DNA of 13,458 bases from Willaertia magna (taxonomy: Eukaryota; Heterolobosea; Eutetramitea; Acrasida; Naegleriidae): the NCBI GenBank assembly GCA_902984215.1, contig CADWAF010005618.1, positions 1 to 13,458 of the forward strand. Reading direction: 5' to 3'. A program made the translations under genes and the position numbers. This document shows positions 1 to 7,928 of this stretch, in pieces. The first letter of the stretch is position 1. The number at the start of each line of letters is the position of its first letter. The notes below the pieces were generated by a model, which was not told where the DNA came from, did no database searches, and was given only the letters and a program-made list of their open reading frames with translations.

Positions 1-59
1 TATCTATTTCCATAATATTGAGTTAATTTAGATTCTATATTAGTGAGTAGTGTAAAAAA

Positions 60-1773
60 TTATTCAGTTTTTTTGTAACTGCTAATTATCAATTTAAGTT
101 GTTTAATTTCTTCTTCTTTTTCTTCCATCATATTATCTTTTTCTTGAATTACTTCTTTCAGTAATATTATTTCTTTATCTTTTTCTAATAACTCATTATA
201 AATTTCTTGTATTTCATCAATTGCTTTGTCCTGTGTAAAACTTTGTATATAATTTGTCTTTTCGTTTTTATTTAACACATCATATAACGCGTTTAAAAAG
301 ATCATTCCCTTATTAATATTTAATTTAATATCATTGATTTGTGCAGTGTAAAACCATCCAAAACAATAAAAATAATTTAATTTATCCATTTGTAATAAAA
401 ATTTACCTAGAATTATATTGTTACAATCGCTAACGTGCAAATTTGTTAGATTCTTTAAATTTTGCAAATATTTTTCATGAATGTTGGTTTTATCAATAAA
501 TAAGGTTTGTAAATTATTTAAATTTAATAAACATTCACCTGTTATTGTTTTACAATTTGATACATCTAATACTTCTAATTTTGTTAATTTCATTAAATAT
601 CTATCTTCTACTTTTGAATGTGGAATTCTTAATTCTGTTAAATTAATTAAATTGGTTAAACATTTTCCTGTAAATTTGGATACATTCATAATATCTTCAT
701 CACAATCTTTTTCTAATGACAATCGTTTTAGTAAAGTTAAATCTTTTAAATATTCTTCTTTAAACTCATCATTTGGAGTAAATGTTAATTCTTTAAGTTT
801 CTTTAAATTACTTAAATATTTAGCACTTATTGTTACACATTTACAATCAAGTATTTTTATATTTGTTAAATATTGTAAATTTTCTTCTTCTAATTCGTCA
901 TTCTCGAATTCAGAAATAAATAAATGTTGCAAATTTTGTAAATTAATAAAACAGCTTCCTGTAATAAAATTATCAGTACCACAAATGTAAAGAACGTAAT
1001 TTTGGTAAATTTATTAAATCATTGTCCTCAAAATAAAAATTGGGGGAACTTTCAAAAGCTAATTGTAATTCTTCTAAATTTTCTAAATTAAAGGGACATT
1101 TTTCATCAGGTTCATACACTGTTAAATGAAGAATTTTTAAATTTTGTAATGAGTTTAAGTGTGTAATAATAGTTGAAGAAGTTCCCTCGTATATCAATTG
1201 TGTTAATTGAGAGAAATTTTGTAAGCATTTACCAGTAATATTATAACATCCAACTATGTCAAGTGTATTTATATTATTTAAAATTATTAAGCTATCATCT
1301 TTTAATTTCATTTCTCCTAATTCTAAAGTCTTTAATTGTTTAAATTCTTTAAAACATTCTCCCAAAAGATTTTTACACGAATATAAATGTAAGTTTTCTA
1401 ACAATTGTAAATGCTGTAAATGTTTATCTTCAAATTGACATTTATAAAGAGTTAAATATTTCAAATTTGTAAAACTTTGTAACAATTGAAGATTTTCTTT
1501 TTGATTTTGTATATACAAATTATTTAAATGAAATAAATAATTAGGAAAACTTTCGTTTAAAGTAATTTCATTTCTTTTAAATATTTCATTTAAAGAATGA
1601 ATATTTTCTTTCATCATTAAACTAAACATATTTTTATTTATTGATGATAAATTAAAATAATCTTTAATTTTATGAATATATTTAGTAATTTCAATAATTA
1701 TGTCATAAGAAAATAAAAGCTCACTTTTAAAATCATCTACTTTCCTCTTCTTTAAAACTCTTTCTTCCGACAT
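60..1773 (-). CDS. F-box-like / leucine-rich-repeat protein with C-terminal coiled coil, split by one frame change
   Basis: Two reading frames form one gene. The first starts at the ATG at 1773 and stops at the TGA at 975-973. The second is open before 932 (its first codon there is TTG, not a start) and runs to 60. Skipping one base near 975-985 joins them into about 570 aa. Residues about 19-52 (SYDIIIEITKYIHKIKDYF then LSSINK) resemble an F-box. Residues about 98-475 hold about 17 LRRs of 20-25 residues, many alternating between a type ending C-x-x-ITGxCL and a type ending x-D/E-x-YL. Residues about 518-568 are a Glu/Lys-rich coiled coil. F-box/LRR proteins usually recruit substrates to SCF ubiquitin ligases; that role is inferred here. 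At the join, one skipped base gives LPKLRSLHLGTDNFITGSCF, exactly the 20-residue repeat length, so the break is an indel (real or an assembly error) and not a gene boundary. No intron is needed. It could be a recent pseudogene. Confidence 0.8.
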
Positions 1774-2213
1774 TTTATTTTGTCAATACTAATTTACAAC
1801 CTTAGTATGACTATAACTAAAAGAAATTGAAAATGAGTATTAAATTCAATATATCTATAATTAACATCAACAGACTAATTAATATCAAAAACAAAACAAA
1901 CTTTGTACCCATAATTCAGTAACAAATAATGTTAAATAATATTGTTGTCACTTTAATAATTGAAACTCATGTTAGACCACATGAAGTTATCAATTAAATT
2001 TAGAGATCCACAATAAATTTTATAGTTATTCTTTATATAATTGAATAAAATTTAGTAAAAGTTTAGTATTTTAACAAATATTAATAACAGAAATAAAAAA
2101 AGAATGATTAATATAAATTTAATAAATAGAAGATTATAACACTTTTTATTTTTATAAGAGATAAAATAATTAACATTTATAATACCTGTAAAAAATAAAA
2201 ATATATTATAAAT

Positions 2214-2300
2214 ACAAATAATTATAAATTTATAATTATAAATTACAAATAATTATAATTATAAATTTATAATTATCCACAAATAATTATAAATTATTAT
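2214..2300. repeat. Short tandem repeat, three copies, internally palindromic
   Basis: Three imperfect copies start with ACAAATAATTATAA at 2214, 2245 and 2279, so the first two units are 31 and 34 nt. Each unit is itself nearly palindromic (ATAATTATAAATTTATAATTAT-like cores), so the block can also fold. It lies at the shallow edge of the AT desert. It is probably a microsatellite-like expansion; no function is evident. Confidence 0.65.
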
Positions 2301-3420
2301 ATAATGTTCATTATAAATAATTTCATAAAAATAATCATAAAATAAAGAAGAAGGCTAATTTAAAAAGAAATTTTAGATAAATAAAATAATGTATAAAAAT
2401 TTTTATAATAAAATTGACTCAGTTTAGATAAAGTAAGTATTAATTTTTTTTTAAACTTGTAAAACAATACTAAGTAAAGTATAAAATTGATTAATTATAT
2501 TTTAAAATTTACTTTGCAAAAAAACTATTTATTTATTGTATTCTGTATATAATTTTTTAATAAAATAATTAAAATATACAAAGTATAATTCTATGGTTTT
2601 GATTTTATATTTTTAGTTTTTAATTTATTTTGGCATTACTTAAGTTAAATATTAATGATTTTACAATTTGTTAAAAAAAATATCTAAATAAACTTGCATA
2701 ACCAAAAAATATAAATTAATTAATTTTTATTATATTATCAAGACTAATATAGTTTTATCAAATTTTTAAGTAAGTTTTTATTATTTTACTTTTAACATTC
2801 ATAATTAATTTTAATATAACCAACCAAAAAGGATAAATTATATTTATATTTAAATAATGCTTATGCTACTTAAATTTTAATTATTAATATTACTTTAAAT
2901 ATTTATATTAATGTTTATAAAAGTATACTTATTAAAATATTGTAACTCAAATTATTGTTAGTTTTTTTTAGTTGTTTATTTTTTAATTAAGAAATATAAG
3001 TTAATAATTTGATAATTACAAAAAAAATAGTTTAATATTTAATAATTGTTTAACATTATTATAGAACCTCAAAATTATTTAAAATTGATCTAATAATATA
3101 TTTATTTATTATTAAGAATTTAAAAAATAAAAAATAATACTAATAATATATTTATAAATCTATATAATTGACAAATAAAAATTAAATTAATTTATTTTTT
3201 ACTAAATCTTTAAACTTTGAACCAACATTTAAAAAAATAATTTAAAATAAAATTATAAAAAAAAATTAACTATTTTTTGGGATTTTAAATTAAAATTTTA
3301 AAAATATAATAAATATCTTAAAAAATTAAATAAATATTATAATAAATTTATTAGTGAGACTTTATAAGAAAAATAAAAATATATTTATATTTTTTTTATT
3401 TTACCTAATTTAAACATAAT

Positions 3421-4740
3421 TATAATATATCAAAAAAAAAATTAAATAAAAAAGATTTTATAATAAAAATTTATTATATTTTCTTTATTTGCCTTTATAA
3501 ATAATATTTTATAATAAAAATAATAGTAATAATAATAAAAGTAATAAATTAAAAAAAATTAATTATAAGTTTTTAAAAAATTTATTTTAATAATTATTTT
3601 CAATAATTTAAACTTAAATTTAATTTATAAATTTATATTAAATAAATTTTATAAATTTTATTTTTTAATATATTAAAGATTATTTTTTAAAATATGTTAA
3701 TTAATTATGAAATAAATATATTTTTATAATAAAATTAGAAATAAAATAATAATTATATTTTTATTAATTTAAATACTGTTATAAAATTATTATTAAAAAA
3801 TTTATTAATTATAATAATTGTACATTTATTATAAATATTTATTATAATATTTTTTTACTATTATATCTTTTATTAATTTTTTTTTATTAATTAATTTATA
3901 TATTTTTAATATATTATTTTAGAATAAATTAATATATTTTTATATTAATTATATTATTATTATTACTGTTTAATATTATTGTAGATAAATTTATTATAAT
4001 ATCATTTTTTATAATGTTATTTTATATTATTTAAATATTTAATAATTTAATTATAACTAAAACAAATATATTAATAAAATAAAATGAATTTTAGTTTTTT
4101 TATAATAATAATTATAAAAAATTTATTAGTAATATAAAATGAATTTATTTTTTAAATTATTATTTATTTTTAAATTTTATGTAATATAAAAAAAATATAA
4201 AATAAATTAAGTTAATAATTAATAAAATATAAATTTTTTTTATTAATAAAAAAAAATATAAATTTTTTTTAATATATTACAAATAATATTTTTAATATTA
4301 AATATAAATAAAAACAATTATAAATAAGTAAAATTATTTAAAATAATTATTAATTAAATAAAAAATAATAAAATATTTTTGCAAAATTATTTAAAATTAT
4401 TAAAAAATAAATTATTTTTTATTTATTTATTTATTTTAACTAAAAAATAAAATATAAAAAAAGTATTCTAAAAATAAAAAATTTATAAATTTAATTATTT
4501 ATTAATTTAAAGTATTTTAAATTTATTATTATATATTATTTATAGTTTAAATAAATTTTATAAAAAATTAAAAACATCAAAAAAGTCATTTTAAAATTTA
4601 TTAAAAAGCTTTTTTATTAAAGATTTTTTTATTTTATATAAAAAAGTAAAAAAAATGGTTTTATATAAAATATTAATAAAAAAATTAGTTTTTAAAATTT
4701 TATAAAAAAAATTAAATAATAATATCAATAATTATTAAAT
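3421..4740. other. Extreme-AT core (about 95.6% A+T)
   Basis: A hand count gives 58 G or C in 1320 bases, about 4.4% GC. Whole lines of 60 bases carry a single G or C (3901-3960, 4201-4260, 4321-4380). The sequence is a patchwork of A-runs, T-runs and AT/TA alternation, without a clear long tandem unit. Flanking coding DNA is about 30% GC and short intergenic spacers about 25-38%, so this is not ordinary spacer composition for the locus. The size and base composition resemble the AT-rich centromere cores of Plasmodium, but nothing in the sequence proves a centromere. Confidence 0.7.
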
Positions 4741-4846
4741 TGATAAAGAGATAATTTAGATTTATTTTAAAAATATTTTTAACGAAATTAATTGTAAAGT
4801 TGTAATTAAGCTAACACTGATTCCAATAATAGCAGTGACAAACATT

Positions 4847-4888
4847 GAATTTTGGTGTTTTATTTTTTATAATAAAACACCAAAATTC
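4847..4888. repeat. Perfect 18-bp inverted repeat (hairpin) at the 3' end of the hexosaminidase gene
   Basis: The arm 4847-4864 (begins GAATTTTGGTG) is the exact reverse complement of 4871-4888 (ends CACCAAAATTC), with a 6-nt loop TTTTAT at 4865-4870. It begins 26 bp beyond the TAG stop of the hexosaminidase ORF at 4914. In the frame that carries a possible C-terminal membrane segment, the hairpin holds the only interrupting stop (TAA at 4869-4867). It could be a 3'UTR structure, a bidirectional 3'-end element, or a snap-back duplication inserted into coding sequence. Confidence 0.9.
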
Positions 4889-4913
4889 TGTCGTGAAACA
4901 TTGGAAGTTTTCA

Positions 4914-6703
4914 CTATTGAAGTAGAATGTGAAATCGGTGCATCACTATCAATATAGATGGTTGTTCTGGAATAATAAAATTAACCCCTACTTGAGGGCA
5001 ATTATTATTACTAAGTAAAGGATAACTAGGAGCTGGTGAACTACATTCCCAAGTTTGTGGACCTAACTTTGTTTTCTCTAATTTAGAAATAAGAATCTTT
5101 TTTCTATTCATTTTGTTTAAACCATTATTGTAAAGAAAAGTGGAATTCCAAAATGAAATTGGATTACAAGGATTTGTCCATAATCTTTCAGAAATAGCTG
5201 CAGCTCTTGGCCAAACAATTTCTTCTAATCCCTTATCAGTATCACTTGCTGATGTCCACATACAAGTTTCTCCACCAATTATAGAAGGATGGATAGGTGG
5301 TTTATATTGATAAATTTTCTCAAAAGTTCTACTACAAGGAGCATCTAAATACCATGGCTCACTTATGGAGACAATTGTTTTATAATAATACTTTAAGGTT
5401 TCACTTAAAACTTGTTCATTCCTCCAAATTTGTAAAATTGTGTCACGTGGTAAAACGTTTGTATTATTACCAATTTTTCTGTCAGTTATTAAATCATCAG
5501 CCCAAACAATTGGAAAGATTTTAAAATTTGTATTTGAAAATCCAGTTAAAAATCCACTTCCATTTTGTAAAACATGATTTAAAATAAATGATTGATAATT
5601 TCTATAAGTTTGTTCATTTGTGAAACATGAAGCATCAATTTCATCAGCTCCTGTGTGAAGTAATTTGTTTGAAAACTTGACATTTTCATCATTTGTAGAA
5701 GTTCCATTCATAAAGGTAAAGATAAAGTTATAAACATTTTTTACAACTTGATAGGTTTCGTCTTTTGACATGTCTAGTGTATTACTACAAGTTGGGTACA
5801 TGATTGAGGGGTATGCCTTAGACCAAGATTTTGAATGTGATGGGGTGTCAACTTCTGGAATGAGTTGTATACCTCTTTCAGTACAATAATCAGTCAATTC
5901 CTTTAAAATATTCATTGTCAACTGTCCAGTATTAAATTTACTTTGACCATCAAACTGTGCAATATTAATTGAGAAACTTTCATCATCAGTAATGTGAAGA
6001 TGAAATGCATTCATCTTTACTAATTCCATAGCATCAATATGTCTCTTTAATGACTCTAATGAAATAAAATGTCTAGCAATATCTAACATTAACCCTCTAT
6101 AAGGGTAAGATGGATAATCTAAAATGTAAATTGGAGAGATTGACACTTGTGCATTATTATTACTTTTAGAAATTGTATTGGCTTGGTCTAGGATTTGAGA
6201 TAATGTTTGAAATCCTCTTAATAAACCAAAAATTGAATCTGCTTGAATAGTTGTATAATTTCCATTTAACCAAATTTCATATTTTTCACTTGTTTCTAAA
6301 ATTGACAATTGACAAGGATTGTTAACTTTCATTAATCTTTTAATTGAAAGTTTTACACAATTATTAAATCCAAGTTGTGATACTATTCCATAAGTTGAAT
6401 TTAACCTTCTAAATAGTTTTTTTCACACAAAGCTAATTTACTCCAATCATTTCCAACAATGGCACTTTTGTCCAAACATAAATTATTGAAATTTAAATTA
6501 ATTTTTGAATTTTCATTCTTTATAATTTGTGGTTGTGGCCACATAGAAATGGTTTCAGAATTTAAAATAATATTATTAGGAGTGTCACTTTGAAGACCAT
6601 TAACAAAATGGTCATTCCTCATAGTTAATTGTAGGAATAGAAAACAAATAATAACTGTTGTGAAAAGAATGAAATGTTTTTTCTTGTCATGCTTTAATGC
6701 CAT
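4914..6703 (-). CDS. Beta-N-acetylhexosaminidase, glycoside hydrolase family 20 (lysosomal HexA/HexB type)
   Basis: It removes terminal beta-linked GlcNAc/GalNAc from glycoconjugates in lysosomes or outside the cell. From the ATG at 6703: a basic N-terminus and hydrophobic signal/anchor at about residues 11-27, then the GH20 N-terminal domain opening (MWPQPQ). With the proposed intron the full length is 581 aa. The catalytic domain shows YPYRGLMLD (sugar-binding Arg188), HLHITDDESF, EVDTPSHS (conserved His), GADEID (catalytic pair Asp339-Glu340), VWADD, QIWR, PWYLD, GGETCMW and WPRAAAISERLW, in family order. Oddities: the usual GGDE is GADE, and the Glu two residues after the Trp of CMWGE in human HexA is Ser here (CMWTS). 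The two ORFs (6703-6401 and 6332-4914) join either by a 44-nt intron (6426-6383) or by one missing A in the A7 run at 6417-6423. The stop at 4914 may not be the true end, since coding-like DNA continues to 4762. The product is certain, the exact termini are not. Confidence 0.9.
6383..6426 (-). other. Putative 44-nt intron in the hexosaminidase gene
   Basis: On the minus strand it begins GTGAAA and ends GGAATAG. It removes the stop that ends the N-terminal ORF and joins it in frame (phase 1) to SQLGFNNCVKL and the rest of the enzyme. Its length matches the 44-50-nt introns of the cyclase gene. The donor GTGAAA is weaker than the GTAAGT/GTATGT donors seen there. Two alternatives also restore the frame: a 23-nt GT-AG intron ending at the same AG, or a missing A in the A7 run giving EKKLFRRLNSTYGIVSQL, which looks like the helix expected in this part of the family. 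Confidence 0.45.
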
Positions 6704-6861
6704 TTTTTTCTTTTTAGCTACGTATACGGCACTGCCTCAAGTAACTTGTCATGTTAGGGCTAGAAAAGAATAAGGTTTTAATGTATTGCTTTTATGTCCC
6801 AAACGTTGTCATCCCTTAACAATTTTATTTTGTAAACTGTGTCACAAGTATTTCAAAACAC
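6704..6861. promoter_or_regulatory. 158-bp spacer, presumed hexosaminidase promoter/5' leader
   Basis: It lies between the AlkB-like stop and the hexosaminidase start, both on the minus strand, so it must hold the 3' end of one gene and the promoter of the next. It is clearly richer in G+C than other spacers around 6720-6770 and holds the perfect 8-bp palindrome CGTATACG at 6721-6728, 18 bp before the start codon. No known factor site is claimed. Confidence 0.4.
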
Positions 6862-7779
6862 CTATTTGCAACCAAAAACAATGGTCATTCTAGGTTGTTC
6901 TCTTTTATAAATCTTCCCTTCAAATTCAAATTCTTTAGCAGTAGGTACTACACGATGAAGATAATTCCATCTAGATTCTCCACTTAAAATTAATAAGCTA
7001 TTAACATCCAAAAGTGTTCTATAAATATTTGAACAATCTCCCTCATGACTATTATAATTTTTTTCTTTACTTTGTTCTTCTTTTGGTTTAAAACCATCGT
7101 ATTCCACTTCTGTACGTTTAAATTCAATAAGTCCTGGAGATCCAAGTGTTAAAATTCCAGTTATGTTACCATTTGAGGCAATATCTCTGTGAAATGGAAA
7201 TCCTGCATATTCGACTAAATTATTTCTTTCAATAGGATTATAATAATTTAATGTAATTTTCCAATCAATATTTTGTTGATTTCTAACGTTTTGATTAATT
7301 ATTTCTCTAACCTTATCATTTTGTAACATTTTCTTTTCAATAATATCGTTAATAATAAATTGTGGAATGTTCTTATTTCTACAATAAACTAAAACATGAC
7401 CTTCTTCTCCATACTTTTCAAACACTTCAACATAAATATGTTCTTGATAATTTTCAATTTGATTTTTAGTAGACGTTGGATTGGTTACTTTTACTTTTTG
7501 GAAAGATTCCTGACTTGTAAGATTATGATGTTGTGAAATATAAATATCTTTCTTACTTGGATCATAATTCTTAATGTAATCATCAATTTGTGATTGAATA
7601 TTTCTTAATTGTGTACAAAAATCGTCATGTTCTTGTGTTGTAATGAAATTATCTACTTTGTAGATCCCCGGTGGAATGCCACAAACATTTTCTTGCACTG
7701 CAAACGCAGAATAATTTCTAAATCTTACAGTTCTGTTGATCTTTAAGCCTTTCCCTAACAGTTTGTGTTGTTTTAACAT
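6862..7779 (-). CDS. AlkB-like 2-oxoglutarate/Fe(II)-dependent oxygenase, probably mitochondrial
   Basis: The first ATG is at 7779, giving 305 aa; the frame is open to 7800 but only with a TTG. Residues 1-25 are basic, with Leu, Arg and Lys and no acidic residue (MLKQHKLLGKGLKINRTVRF), as in mitochondrial presequences. The C-terminal half carries the AlkB jelly-roll signature: NYYNP (Asn178-Tyr180), FPFHRD (iron ligands His197 and Asp199), a strand TLGSPGLIEFKR, LILSGESRWNYLHRVVP (distal iron ligand His275) and RMTIVFG (Arg297, which binds 2-oxoglutarate carboxylate). All three iron ligands and the Arg are present, so it should be active. AlkB enzymes oxidatively remove alkyl groups from DNA, RNA or protein; the substrate cannot be told here. 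The central region (about residues 60-150) is divergent, and I cannot assign it to a numbered ALKBH group. It sits between two unrelated genes on the same strand. Confidence 0.85.
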   Translation of the reverse strand: MLKQHKLLGKGLKINRTVRFRNYSAFAVQENVCGIPPGIYKVDNFITTQEHDDFCTQLRNIQSQIDDYIKNYDPSKKDIYISQHHNLTSQESFQKVKVTNPTSTKNQIENYQEHIYVEVFEKYGEEGHVLVYCRNKNIPQFIINDIIEKKMLQNDKVREIINQNVRNQQNIDWKITLNYYNPIERNNLVEYAGFPFHRDIASNGNITGILTLGSPGLIEFKRTEVEYDGFKPKEEQSKEKNYNSHEGDCSNIYRTLLDVNSLLILSGESRWNYLHRVVPTAKEFEFEGKIYKREQPRMTIVFGCK

Positions 7780-7928
7780 TTTTAAATGCTTTAAAGGCAA
7801 TATTGTTTTTGAAAATGATTGAAAACGTAGTTACGCACTATTTTGGCTTGGATTAGATTTTTAATCAGTTCGGTAAGTTTTATTTCTAATTGAAATGCCA
7901 GTAAAACAGAAATGTCAAATACGTTGAT
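7780..7928. promoter_or_regulatory. 149-bp spacer, presumed promoter of the AlkB-like gene
   Basis: It lies between the stop of the secreted-protein gene and the AlkB-like start, both on the minus strand. No ORF or RNA gene is visible. The stretch ACGTAGTTACGCACTA (about 7826-7841) is richer in CpG than its surroundings and loosely resembles ACGTATACGGCACTG upstream of the hexosaminidase gene (6720-6734). This is a weak similarity only. Confidence 0.3.

Larger units (their letters stand above)
1774..4761. other. AT-rich gene desert of about 3 kb
   Basis: I see no coding region, RNA gene or transposon here. Reading frames in all directions are short and consist of Ile/Asn/Lys/Leu/Phe/Tyr codons, as expected from composition alone. 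GC falls stepwise: about 18-25% just upstream of the LRR gene (1801-1980), about 11% over 2041-3420, then about 4% over 3421-4740 (hand counts). The first 100-200 bases upstream of 1773 presumably carry the LRR gene promoter, but I recognise no specific element. The composition jumps back to about 30% GC near 4800, where hexosaminidase-like coding composition begins. Confidence 0.85.

Noticed and set aside
932..932. A separate gene starting at 932
   Set aside because: The codon there is TTG within an LRR; the frame is open further upstream and continues the same repeat array.
481..990. Plus-strand ORF of 169 aa opposite the LRR gene
   Set aside because: It is the antisense shadow of the LRR repeats: its Ser/Asn/Phe/Cys-rich repetitive translation mirrors the repeat period, and the minus frame has the family signature.
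964..1000. A 37-nt GT-AG intron as the explanation of the LRR frame break
   Set aside because: The frame would be restored and the 3' end looks intron-like (TACTGATAA then TTACAG), but it would delete the middle of one LRR, whereas a single-base skip yields a repeat of exactly the standard length.
2214..2300. CRISPR array
   Set aside because: Units of 31-34 nt lack distinct spacers, are palindromic AT simple sequence, and the context is eukaryotic.
3421..4740. Inserted mitochondrial DNA
   Set aside because: Composition could fit, but there is no mitochondrial gene, rRNA or tRNA fragment.
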